This document shows positions 8,552-16,463 of a DNA stretch of 64,000 nt, in pieces (the stretch's first letter is position 1; each line of letters begins with the position of its first letter). The notes beneath the pieces were generated by a model that saw nothing but the letters and a program-made list of their open reading frames with translations, did no database searches and was not told where the DNA came from. The translations under genes were made by a program, and so were the position numbers. The DNA comes from Bacteroidota bacterium. GTDB lineage: Bacteria > Bacteroidota > Bacteroidia > 2-12-FULL-35-15. The stretch is taken from the NCBI GenBank assembly GCA_947479085.1, contig CANJYB010000011.1:60697-124696 (forward strand), written 5' to 3'.

Positions 8552-10258
8552 CTATACCGCCTGAAAGATTGGTCCTTCTCTCTTCACCATGTTTTTTTCT
8601 GTCAGTGAAGTAAGTATTTTTTGCAATTGATTCTTTGAAATACCTGTTGCTTCACTCACACTAACCACAGATGCTTGGTTTTGTTTTTTAACCTCATCGA
8701 GAACTTTTTGTTCTTCCGGATTTAATGCAACTACTGCTTTTTTAATTTCTTCCGGTCGCATTTGAGGGAAAAACAACACATCCTGGATAGAATGTGAATT
8801 GGTCATAATCATTGCAAGACGATCGATACCGATACCTATTCCTGAGGTTGGGGGCATGCCATATTCCAATGCACGAAGGAAATCCTGATCAATAAACATC
8901 GCTTCATCATCGCCTCGTTCCATTAATTTTGCCTGTTCTTCAAACCGCTCACGTTGTTCCAATGGGTCGTTTAATTCGGAATAAGCATTTGCAAGTTCTT
9001 TCCCGTTTACCATCAATTCAAATCGCTCTACTAGTCCCGGTTTGCTACGGTGCTTTTTAGTAAGCGGACTCATTTCAACCGGATAATCAGTAATAAATGT
9101 TGGCTGTATATAATTGCCTTCGCATTTCCCACCAAATATTTCGTCTATGAGTTTTCCAACACCCATAGTATTATCCACAGGAATATTTAGTTGTTTACAG
9201 ACATCACGCAAACCGTTTTCATCCATATTGCTAATATCAATTCCTGTAAAATCCTTTATCGATTCGAACATGGTTACCCTTTTAAAAGGACGTTTGAAAT
9301 CAATAATTTTATCCCCCATCTGCACTTGGGTCGTTCCATTCAAATCAATTGCAATTTTTTCAATCAACTCTTCCGTAATATCCATCATCCAGTTGTAATC
9401 TTTGTAGGCTACATACAGCTCCATGACAGTGAACTCAGGGTTATGTGTTCTATCCATTCCCTCGTTACGGAAGTTGCGGGAGAATTCGTACACCCCATCA
9501 AATCCTCCAACAATTAACCGCTTCAAATATAATTCATTTGCAATTCGCAAATACATTGGAATATTAAGGGTGTTATGATGAGTAGTAAAAGGTCGTGCGG
9601 TAGCTCCTCCCGGTATTGCCTGCAATACAGGAGTATCTACTTCCAAATACCCTTTTGCATTATAAAAATCACGAATGGTATTTACCATTTTGGTGCGTTT
9701 CATAAATGTTTCTTTCACATGAGGATTGATTATCAAGTCCACATAACGCTGACGGTAACGAAACTCAGGGTCAGTAACTTCGTCATGAGCAACTCCTGCA
9801 TCGTCTATTTTCACTACAGGTAGCGGACGAATGGATTTGCTCAGCATTTTATAAGTTAACGCATGTATAGTGGTTTCACCCATTTTGGTGATGAATACAT
9901 AACCGGTAATACCTATAATATCACCAATATCCGTATGCTTTTTAAATAGTAAATCAAATAGCGTTTTATCTTCTCCTGGACAAATATCATCCCTGCGAAC
10001 ATAAACTTGTATGCGTCCGGTTGCGTCCTGCAGGCTCACAAAACAAGCCTTGCCCATATCGCGCACACTCATAACCCTTCCGGCAATGTTGATGTTTTTA
10101 TATTCTTCTGCTTTTTCAGCAGTAAAGTTTTCTAATATATTTTTAGCAGTAGCATTTATTTCTACCAATTCTGCAGGATAAGCGTCTATCCCCATTTTGG
10201 TTATTTCAACCAGTTTATTACGTCTTAATTGTTCCTGTTCGCTTAACTCGTTACTCAT
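8552..10258 (-). CDS. lysS: Lysyl-tRNA synthetase, class II, with C-terminal extension
   Basis: Class II LysRS charges tRNA-Lys. The 568-residue protein has an N-terminal OB-fold anticodon-binding domain (about residues 55-150: IAGRVMSVRDMGKACFVSLQ), motif 2 (FRNEGMDRTHNPEFTVMELY) and motif 3 (GIGIGIDRLAMIMTNS). Classical bacterial LysRS ends near residue 505. Here about 60 further residues follow (PEEQKVLDEVKKQ, SVSEATGISKNQLQKILTSL, KREGPIFQAV) that read like a small winged-helix domain. Such tails may be common in Bacteroidota LysRS; this should be compared before calling it special. It is divergent from tyrS across a 235-base promoter region. Confidence 0.95.
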   Translation of the reverse strand: MSNELSEQEQLRRNKLVEITKMGIDAYPAELVEINATAKNILENFTAEKAEEYKNINIAGRVMSVRDMGKACFVSLQDATGRIQVYVRRDDICPGEDKTLFDLLFKKHTDIGDIIGITGYVFITKMGETTIHALTYKMLSKSIRPLPVVKIDDAGVAHDEVTDPEFRYRQRYVDLIINPHVKETFMKRTKMVNTIRDFYNAKGYLEVDTPVLQAIPGGATARPFTTHHNTLNIPMYLRIANELYLKRLIVGGFDGVYEFSRNFRNEGMDRTHNPEFTVMELYVAYKDYNWMMDITEELIEKIAIDLNGTTQVQMGDKIIDFKRPFKRVTMFESIKDFTGIDISNMDENGLRDVCKQLNIPVDNTMGVGKLIDEIFGGKCEGNYIQPTFITDYPVEMSPLTKKHRSKPGLVERFELMVNGKELANAYSELNDPLEQRERFEEQAKLMERGDDEAMFIDQDFLRALEYGMPPTSGIGIGIDRLAMIMTNSHSIQDVLFFPQMRPEEIKKAVVALNPEEQKVLDEVKKQNQASVVSVSEATGISKNQLQKILTSLTEKNMVKREGPIFQAV

Positions 10259-10288
10259 TTTATATTTTTATTTAACAATTTTGTTTGG

Positions 10289-10296
10289 CAAATATA
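10289..10296 (-). promoter_or_regulatory. Putative -7 box of lysS
   Basis: On the minus strand the bases read TATATTTG, an exact TAnnTTTG match 30 bases upstream of the lysS ATG. No TTG at the -33 position was found. Confidence 0.45.
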
Positions 10297-10465
10297 CGGT
10301 GTATGGAATTAGAAATCTTAAAAAGATTATTAGAGTTTTTATTCTGTTCGGACAAAATGGGGATAATATCTATTTTTCAAACTGTATTGGGGTAAATTTT
10401 ATAAAGCGAGGTAGGTATGTTCCTTGGCTATCTGATAAGAGGAGATTAATAAACAAAAAGATTCC

Positions 10466-10473
10466 TACATTTG
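10466..10473 (+). promoter_or_regulatory. Putative -7 box of tyrS
   Basis: TACATTTG is an exact TAnnTTTG match 20 bases upstream of the tyrS ATG. The -33 element is not clear. The rest of the 235-base divergent lysS/tyrS spacer holds no tRNA-like structure that I can see. Confidence 0.45.
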
Positions 10474-10493
10474 CACCTCAAATTTACGAATAA

Positions 10494-11777
10494 ATGATTA
10501 AAAATTTTGTAGAAGAGTTGAAATGGAGGGGCATGATACAGGATATTATGCCTGGTACAGAAGACCTTTTGAAAAAAGAAATGGTTGCAGGTTATATTGG
10601 GTTTGACCCTACGGCAGACTCTCTTGGAATAGGAAATATGGTTCCGGTAATGATGTTGCTTCATTTTCAAAAAGCAGGGCATAAACCTATTGCTTTGGTT
10701 GGTGGAGCAACAGGCATGGTGGGTGATCCTTCCGGCAAATCTGCCGAAAGAAACCTGCTGTATGAAACTGCTTTAAATCATAATGTGGCCTGCCAGAAAA
10801 AGCAACTGGAGAAATTTCTTGATTTTAATTGCGGGGCCAACTCAGCTGAAATAGTTAATAATTATGATTGGTTCAAAGGATTTAGTTTTCTTGAATTTAT
10901 TCGGGACGTGGGAAAACATATTACAGTAAACTATATGCTGGCAAAAGATTCGGTAAAAAACAGGCTCGAAAACGGGATGAGTTTTACAGAATTCAGCTAC
11001 CAATTGGTTCAAGGGTATGACTTTTATTATTTATGGAAAAATAATAAAGTACAACTTCAGATGGGAGGATCAGACCAATGGGGAAACATTGTTACGGGTA
11101 CCGAATTAATAAGACGTAAGGGCGGTGGGGAAGCATTTGCATTAACTACTCCGTTGATTAAAAAGGCAGATGGAACAAAATTCGGAAAAACAGAAAGTGG
11201 AAATATTTGGTTGGATAAATCGAAAACATCTCCATATAAATTTTACCAGTTTTGGTTGAACGCAAGTGACGAAGATTCTAAAACGTATATTCGAATTTTC
11301 ACTTTATTTACGAGAGAAGAAATAGAAAAGCTGGAAGCAGAACATGCATTAGTACCCCATATGAGGATGTTGCAAAAAGCATTGGCAAAGGATATTACAA
11401 TACGCGTTCATTCAGAAGCCGATTACAATGCTGCGGTTGAAGCTTCGGAAATACTTTTCGGAAAAGGGACATCTGAAGGCTTACAAAAACTGTCGGAAGA
11501 AGATTTTTTATCTGTGTTTGAAGGGGTGGAACAATATGAAATTGCAAAATCAGATATAGAAGCAGGAATAGATATCGTAGATTTTGTTACAGAAAAGACA
11601 AAAATATTTCCTTCCAAAGGCGAGGCTCGGAAAATGATACAAGGAGGGGGAGTTTCGGTAAATAAAACGAAAGCAGAAAGTGTGGAGATGAAAATTTCAC
11701 GTGAGCATTTAATCAATAGTAAATATATTCTTGTTCAAAAAGGGAAGAAAAACTATTATGTGATTATAGTCATTTAG
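10494..11777 (+). CDS. tyrS: Tyrosyl-tRNA synthetase
   Basis: TyrRS (class I) charges tRNA-Tyr. The 427-residue protein has the bacterial TyrS layout: the Rossmann catalytic domain with the HIGH-equivalent segment [15 protein letters not shown] (the signature is replaced by LGIG here), the tyrosine pocket region [10 protein letters not shown] and [14 protein letters not shown], and KFGKTESGN as the KMSKS-equivalent loop (about residue 230). An S4 RNA-binding domain closes the protein ([20 protein letters not shown]). All expected parts are present and the length is normal. The stop is only 23 bases from the convergent LuxE-like gene. Confidence 0.95.
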   Translation: MIKNFVEELKWRGMIQDIMPGTEDLLKKEMVAGYIGFDPTADSLGIGNMVPVMMLLHFQKAGHKPIALVGGATGMVGDPSGKSAERNLLYETALNHNVACQKKQLEKFLDFNCGANSAEIVNNYDWFKGFSFLEFIRDVGKHITVNYMLAKDSVKNRLENGMSFTEFSYQLVQGYDFYYLWKNNKVQLQMGGSDQWGNIVTGTELIRRKGGGEAFALTTPLIKKADGTKFGKTESGNIWLDKSKTSPYKFYQFWLNASDEDSKTYIRIFTLFTREEIEKLEAEHALVPHMRMLQKALAKDITIRVHSEADYNAAVEASEILFGKGTSEGLQKLSEEDFLSVFEGVEQYEIAKSDIEAGIDIVDFVTEKTKIFPSKGEARKMIQGGGVSVNKTKAESVEMKISREHLINSKYILVQKGKKNYYVIIVI

Positions 11778-11800
11778 GGGGGCAGGTGTTTAATCAGTAA

Positions 11801-12790
11801 TTAACCCACTAATAGATTACAACCGCGGATATCGCTGTTATCAAATCTCCCCAATACTTCAAAAGAATTATCCAGAAACGCTTTTCCTAAATCCTGAGTT
11901 GCAATAAACGAACAGGAATTAATATTTGCTAAATCAATAACATTAATTCCGCCAGTTTTATTAACTGGTAAAAAAGCAAAAGGGTCGTTGGTGTCTCTTA
12001 TCAATATCTTCATCCATGGAGGACAATAAAAAATCCCTTTCCCTTTCGAATAAGCCTGCGACAGCAGTTCTGTCATTCCAAATTCACTATGAACAGCATT
12101 AACCCCAAATCCTTTACAAAGAATAGCATGCAACTCTTCTCTTACAATTTCCTTTCGTTTACCTTTCATACCACCGGTTTCCATTATGATGGTATAATTC
12201 AGACTGAAGTTTTGTTTTTCAATTAAGTCTAGTAAAGCATAGGTAACACCAATTAAAATGGTCTTTTGTTTTAGTTGTTCCAATTTGTTAATTGTGTTGA
12301 TTAAATCATCGTAATTGTTAAGATAAAATCCACTTTCGGGATGATTGTTTTTTTTAATTAAATCATCTACCATATGTATTAAGGAAGAACCATCGCGTTC
12401 AAGGTAGGAGGGGAGCAAAGCTAAAATGCAATAGTCGGTTATGTTTCCATAAAACAACTCAAATGCTTTCAGGTAACTTTTTTCATAAACAGAAACATCG
12501 GTAACGTAATGCTTGCTTTGAATACTTCCAGTAGTTCCACTGCTGGTAAATACTTCGGACACCAGAGATTGTAGATTGGTTGTTTTTATTATGTGTGTTT
12601 TGAAAAATTCAATTGGTAAAAAGGGGATTTCCTTTATCTCTTTAACATTACCAATATCTATTTTTAAAGCATTGATATATTGTTTATATACATTGTTTTC
12701 TTTTGCTTGGTAATTAAATATATGCATAGCCAACTGATTAAATTCAGAAGGAGAAGAGAAGGTAAATATATTGTTTGTGTCGGGTTTCAA
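11801..12790 (-). CDS. LuxE/acyl-protein synthetase-like adenylating enzyme
   Basis: A 329-residue protein of the LuxE-like family, which belongs to the adenylate-forming superfamily. The nucleotide-binding loop SSGTTGSIQSKH is clear near residue 82, and the later segments MKGKRKEIVREEL and HSEFGMTELLSQAYSKGKG fit the family's E-x-G-MTE-type motif. In bioluminescent bacteria LuxE activates fatty acids and transfers them to a reductase. There is no luxC or luxD partner here. In Bacteroidota such proteins often stand alone and may activate an acyl or aryl acid for a surface or lipid pathway, which is inference. The gene overlaps no other real gene and is divergent from the lipoprotein at 12881. 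Confidence 0.7.
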   Translation of the reverse strand: MKPDTNNIFTFSSPSEFNQLAMHIFNYQAKENNVYKQYINALKIDIGNVKEIKEIPFLPIEFFKTHIIKTTNLQSLVSEVFTSSGTTGSIQSKHYVTDVSVYEKSYLKAFELFYGNITDYCILALLPSYLERDGSSLIHMVDDLIKKNNHPESGFYLNNYDDLINTINKLEQLKQKTILIGVTYALLDLIEKQNFSLNYTIIMETGGMKGKRKEIVREELHAILCKGFGVNAVHSEFGMTELLSQAYSKGKGIFYCPPWMKILIRDTNDPFAFLPVNKTGGINVIDLANINSCSFIATQDLGKAFLDNSFEVLGRFDNSDIRGCNLLVG

Positions 12791-12800
12791 TTTGTTTTTA

Positions 12801-12808
12801 CAAACCTA
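12801..12808 (-). promoter_or_regulatory. Putative -7 box of the LuxE-like gene
   Basis: The minus strand reads TAGGTTTG, an exact TAnnTTTG match 10 bases upstream of the start at 12790. No -33 TTG was found. Confidence 0.35.
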
Positions 12809-12880
12809 ATAAAAAAGATACTTGAATATTCTTTAATTGAAAGAAAAATAATTACTACCTTTATATTCCAATTTAATAAA

Positions 12881-13381
12881 ATGAAACGATTTATTTATTT
12901 GTCCTTATTTTTAACAATTACGGGTATAACATATACCGGATGTATAAAGGAAAAAATATTTCCGGCCGAACCCTCGCTTGAATTCAAGGAGTTTGTAAAA
13001 TATGATTCTGTTCAGGGCGGAGTTTTAACATTGGCAGCAGCAGATTGTATTTTAAAATTTAAAGACGGGGATGGAGATTTAGGTGGGGATGACGCAAAAG
13101 CAATAGTTATGAAGTATTTGTATAAGAATACAGATGGAAACTATGTTTATTATGATGCGAATGGGGCCAATCCTGGTTTCGACACATTAATGGCTTATTA
13201 TAAAATTCCTGATGTGACACCACAAGGCCAATATAAAGCATTAGAAGGTGAAATAAAAGTAAAAATGACAGCGCCTATAGCTGCTCCATTTCATTCCTTT
13301 TTTAAATATGAAATTACAATTCGCGACAGAGCAGGTAATATTAGTAATGTGGCAACCACAGATGAAATTGCCAATCCATAA
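12881..13381 (+). CDS. Lipoprotein of unknown function
   Basis: A 166-residue protein. The N-terminus MKRFIYLSLFLTITGITYTG is a lipoprotein signal peptide followed directly by Cys21, the lipidation site, which fixes the start at ATG 12881 rather than the longer open frame from 12680. The rest (about 145 residues) contains a Gly/Asp-rich turn (FKDGDGDLGGDDAK), which could bind Ca2+ but also occurs in many Bacteroidota surface lipoproteins, and a beta-rich end with RDRAGNISN. No enzyme motif is visible. It heads a plus-strand run with the DUF493 and hexapeptide-repeat genes, with 44- and 15-base gaps. Confidence 0.75.
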   Translation: MKRFIYLSLFLTITGITYTGCIKEKIFPAEPSLEFKEFVKYDSVQGGVLTLAAADCILKFKDGDGDLGGDDAKAIVMKYLYKNTDGNYVYYDANGANPGFDTLMAYYKIPDVTPQGQYKALEGEIKVKMTAPIAAPFHSFFKYEITIRDRAGNISNVATTDEIANP

Positions 13382-13425
13382 TAACTTTCATTTCTGTTAT
13401 AAATAATTTTTAATTCTGCTTCAAT

Positions 13426-13701
13426 ATGAACAGAGATGAGCAATTTGAAAAGCTTCGTGAAACATTAAATAAAGAAGGAAACTGGCCCAAGATTTATATG
13501 TTTAAATTTATTATTCCAGCTGAAAACAAACAGATTGCATTAGTAGAATCGAAGTTTTCAGATGAAGCTACCATAACCCAAAAGCAATCTTTTAATGGAA
13601 AATATATCAGTATAACCATTAAGGAAGTAATGTTAAATGCTGACTCTATTATCGAAAAGTACAAGGAGATGGATGGAATAGAAGGACTAATGGCATTTTA
13701 A
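13426..13701 (+). CDS. DUF493 (YbeD-like) family protein
   Basis: A 91-residue cytoplasmic protein with the features of the DUF493/YbeD family: a central FKFIIPAE strand, a middle segment with QKQSFNGKYISITI, and a C-terminal helix (ADSIIEKYKEMDGIEGL). Members have an ACT-like alpha-beta fold, and YbeD of E. coli is an uncharacterised regulator-like protein. The gene is complete and lies 15 bases before the carbonic-anhydrase-like gene, so they may share a transcript. Confidence 0.85.
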   Translation: MNRDEQFEKLRETLNKEGNWPKIYMFKFIIPAENKQIALVESKFSDEATITQKQSFNGKYISITIKEVMLNADSIIEKYKEMDGIEGLMAF

Positions 13702-13716
13702 TTTTCGAAAAATAAT

Positions 13717-14238
13717 ATGGCGCTAATAAAACCGGTAAATGGAATTCTTCCGAAGTTTGGTGATGACTGCTACCTTGCTGAAAATTCAACCATTGTTGGG
13801 GATGTAATTATGGGAGATAAATGCAGTGTATGGTTTAATGCGGTTATCCGAGGGGACGTCAATTCTATTAGAATGGGTAATAAGGTTAATGTTCAGGATG
13901 GTGCAGTTATTCATTGTACGTATCAGAAAACAAAAACTGTTATTGGGAATAATGTTTCCATAGGGCATAATGCATTGGTTCATGGATGCACAATTCATGA
14001 TGATGTATTGATTGGGATGGGTGCCATAGTTATGGATAATTGCGAAATCGGCAGCAATACTATCATTGCAGCAGGTGCTGTAGTTCTTGAAAATACAAAA
14101 GTGGAGTCAGGGGTAATTTATGCGGGAGTCCCGGCAAGAAAGGTAAAGGACATTAATCAAGAACTAATCAAAGGAGAAATTAACCGTATTGCTGATAATT
14201 ACATAATGTACAGTGGTTGGTTTAAAGAAGAAAAATAG
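13717..14238 (+). CDS. Gamma-carbonic anhydrase-like protein (hexapeptide repeat)
   Basis: A 173-residue left-handed beta-helix protein of the YrdA/CaiE/gamma-CA group. The hexapeptide turns run from about residue 20 to 135. The three histidines that bind the metal in this family are in place: H66 (AVIHC), H84 (SIGHNA) and H89 (LVHG), and a C-terminal helix follows (NQELIKGEINRIADNYIMY). Members are trimers that bind Zn2+ or Fe2+, and some hydrate CO2 while many have unproven activity. The function is therefore assigned by family only. It ends eight bases before the convergent murI stop. Confidence 0.88.
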   Translation: MALIKPVNGILPKFGDDCYLAENSTIVGDVIMGDKCSVWFNAVIRGDVNSIRMGNKVNVQDGAVIHCTYQKTKTVIGNNVSIGHNALVHGCTIHDDVLIGMGAIVMDNCEIGSNTIIAAGAVVLENTKVESGVIYAGVPARKVKDINQELIKGEINRIADNYIMYSGWFKEEK

Positions 14239-14245
14239 AAAATTA

Positions 14246-15073
14246 CTATCCCAGATACTCTGACCTTACCGTCTTTCCGTAAAATATGGTAGCTGCTTTA
14301 TCAAAATTCTCAGGAGAATCAGTAGTTAAAAATTTTATAACACTCCCTTTGCTACACTTTTCTTGTATTTCCGGGTGCCTTTTTAAATAATCAACTAAAC
14401 TTTCTGCTATAATTTCCCCCTGGGAGAGTAATGTAATGTTCTCAGGTAAATACTTTTTTATTTTATTTATGAGGAGGGGGTAATGCGTGCAACCAAGGAT
14501 AATTGTATCAATGCTTTTATCTTTAGATAAAAGAGAATTCAGATTTTTCTGAATAAAAAAATCAGCACCTATAGTTTCTATTTCATTATTCTCTATCAAT
14601 GGTACCCACATTGGACAGGCCTCTTGTGCTACTTTGATACTTGGGTAAAGTTTTTCTATTTCTATGGGATATGAATTCGAAACAATGGTACCGACAGTTC
14701 CCAACACTCCAACATGACCAGTTTTACTGTACTTCCCTACCACTTCCGAAGTCGGGCGAATAACCCCAAGTACTCTTTTGTCAGGGGCAATGCGCGGTAA
14801 ATCCTTTTGTTGAATATTCCGCAATGCTTTTGCTGAAGCAGTATTGCAAGCTAAGATTACCAATTCGCAACCCATGGAAAATAATTGCTGTACACACTCC
14901 AAAGTATATTCATAAACGGTTTGAAAAGAACGGGAGCCATAGGGAGCTCGAGCATTATCACCTAAGTAAATATAGTCGTACTTAGGTAATTGTTTAACTA
15001 TTTCCTTCAAAACGGTTAATCCCCCATAACCTGAATCGAATACACCAATTGGTCTTTTTGTTTGAGCCGACAT
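14246..15073 (-). CDS. murI: Glutamate racemase
   Basis: MurI makes D-glutamate for peptidoglycan. The 275-residue protein has the N-terminal FDSGYGGLTVL motif and the two catalytic cysteines in LACNTASA (C76) and ILGCTHYPLL (C195, with H197), which act as the two acid/base residues on either face of the substrate. The start is placed at ATG 15073 (MSAQTKRPIGVFDSG), since the longer form would need TTG at 15091. It is the last gene of the minus-strand envelope cluster and is separated from the Skp genes by a strong terminator, so it may have its own promoter. Confidence 0.95.
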   Translation of the reverse strand: MSAQTKRPIGVFDSGYGGLTVLKEIVKQLPKYDYIYLGDNARAPYGSRSFQTVYEYTLECVQQLFSMGCELVILACNTASAKALRNIQQKDLPRIAPDKRVLGVIRPTSEVVGKYSKTGHVGVLGTVGTIVSNSYPIEIEKLYPSIKVAQEACPMWVPLIENNEIETIGADFFIQKNLNSLLSKDKSIDTIILGCTHYPLLINKIKKYLPENITLLSQGEIIAESLVDYLKRHPEIQEKCSKGSVIKFLTTDSPENFDKAATIFYGKTVRSEYLG

Positions 15074-15118
15074 GTAATTTATTTGTGGCAAGTTATAAAA
15101 TATACTTATATAAAATAA

Positions 15119-15150
15119 AAGTCCTGTTTTGATTCAACAAAACAGGACTT
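15119..15150 (-). terminator. Terminator of the Skp gene
   Basis: A perfect 13-bp stem (15119-15131 with 15138-15150) has a 6-base loop and A/T-rich flanks on both sides. It lies 20 bases downstream of the 15170-15742 gene on the minus strand and upstream of murI. Confidence 0.8.
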
Positions 15151-15169
15151 TAAAAACTAAATAAAGAGA

Positions 15170-15742
15170 TTATTTTTTAGTTGGTTGAGAAGCGCCTCCC
15201 TTGGGTGTTGTCGGAACAACAGGGGTTGCACCAGGCGAAATCCCTAATTTTTTAATAACCAATCCAATAATATCATCGGCAGGTTCGTTATAGATAACAA
15301 GACCAGTACTTGTATCTAACACATATTTGAAACTATTTTCTTTTGCAACAGCATCAACAGCTTTTTTTGCTTTTTCATAAACTGGTTTAGAAAGATCAGC
15401 GCTTTTTTTCTGGTAATCGGTTTGTGCCTGTTGTTGAAAATCCTGTAAGCGCTGATTCAAATCATTTAATTCTTTTTCTTTCGATGCACGAACCACTTCC
15501 GGCATATCCTTCATTTTAGCCTGGTAATCATCATACTTGGTTTTTAATTCCGTTTGCATCATTGTCACTTGTTCTTCAAGTTGTTTGGCATAATCCTGAA
15601 CGGCCTGCTGAGCAGTTTTTGATTCCGGCATTATGCTGATTAAAGAATCTAAATTTATGTGAGCAATTTTTTGCGCTGAAGCAACAAATGAACCAGTTAC
15701 GACTACAACACTTACTAATACTATTTTTGCGATTTTCTTCAT
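15170..15742 (-). CDS. OmpH/Skp family periplasmic chaperone (copy 2)
   Basis: Skp-type chaperones bind unfolded outer-membrane proteins in the periplasm and deliver them to BamA. The 190-residue protein has a signal peptide (MKKIAKIVLVSVVVVTGSF...ASAQ), the start strand KIAHINLDSLISIMPE, then a long coiled-coil stretch (about residues 40-130, Gln/Lys/Glu-rich) and the closing strand KYVLDTSTGLVIYNEPADD. A Pro/Thr-rich tail ends the protein. It lies 46 bases downstream of a second family member, an arrangement that is common behind bamA in Bacteroidota. Confidence 0.9.
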   Translation of the reverse strand: MKKIAKIVLVSVVVVTGSFVASAQKIAHINLDSLISIMPESKTAQQAVQDYAKQLEEQVTMMQTELKTKYDDYQAKMKDMPEVVRASKEKELNDLNQRLQDFQQQAQTDYQKKSADLSKPVYEKAKKAVDAVAKENSFKYVLDTSTGLVIYNEPADDIIGLVIKKLGISPGATPVVPTTPKGGASQPTKK

Positions 15743-15788
15743 GTTTTTTATTTAGTTGTTAATTATTATTTATGGTTTATTATTAAAT

Positions 15789-16406
15789 TTATTTAGGTTT
15801 TTTAGGTTCTGATGTATTGTTTTGCTGATTCGGAGAGGGCGGATTAGCTGCTTTTTCTTTTTCATATTTTTCAATATTCTTTCCTCCATTTCCACCTTTA
15901 TAACCTAATAAATTGAGTACATCATCACTCTTATCTAATTTTTGGCTGGTATATAACATGGTTAAATCGCTCGATTTATCAAATATCATAGAATAACCTC
16001 CTTTTTCAGCAATAGATTTAACCGCATTGTACACTTTGTCCTGAATTGGTTTTACCAATTCCTGACGTTTTTTAAACAATTCTCCATCCACACCAAAGCG
16101 TTGTTTTTGTATCTCTTTTGCATCTTTTTCCTTTGCTACTATATCTGCTTCACGTTTCTTTTTCATATCATCTGTAAGCAATATTTGTTCTGCCTGATAG
16201 GCCTTATACATTTTATCTATCTCTGCATATTTAGCTTCTACTTCTTTTTGCCAGCCTGTCGAAGTTTTATCTAACTCGGCTTGTGCGGCTTTATACTCAG
16301 GTATGTTACCTAAAATATATTCAGTATCCACATAAGCAATTTTTTGAGCCGATGTAATGGTAATAGATGCAATAAAAATACCTGTTGCTAAAATTATCTT
16401 TTTCAT
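15789..16406 (-). CDS. OmpH/Skp family periplasmic chaperone (copy 1)
   Basis: A 205-residue Skp-like protein with signal peptide (MKKIILATGIFIASITITSA), the start strand KIAYVDTEYILGNIPEYKAA, a central charged coiled coil (about residues 45-135) and the closing strand YSMIFDKSSDLTMLYT. Its C-terminus carries a low-complexity Asn/Pro/Lys tail, longer than in the neighbouring copy. It lies 57 bases downstream of bamA. The two copies differ clearly in sequence, so the duplication is old. Confidence 0.9.
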   Translation of the reverse strand: MKKIILATGIFIASITITSAQKIAYVDTEYILGNIPEYKAAQAELDKTSTGWQKEVEAKYAEIDKMYKAYQAEQILLTDDMKKKREADIVAKEKDAKEIQKQRFGVDGELFKKRQELVKPIQDKVYNAVKSIAEKGGYSMIFDKSSDLTMLYTSQKLDKSDDVLNLLGYKGGNGGKNIEKYEKEKAANPPSPNQQNNTSEPKKPK

Positions 16407-16463
16407 TTTTGGTTGTTTTTATATTAATATAACCGTCAAATACGGTGCGAATTTAACAATTTA

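Noticed and set aside
10197..10493. Open frame of 98 codons between lysS and tyrS
   Set aside because: It overlaps the lysS start and covers the divergent promoter; there is no coding character.
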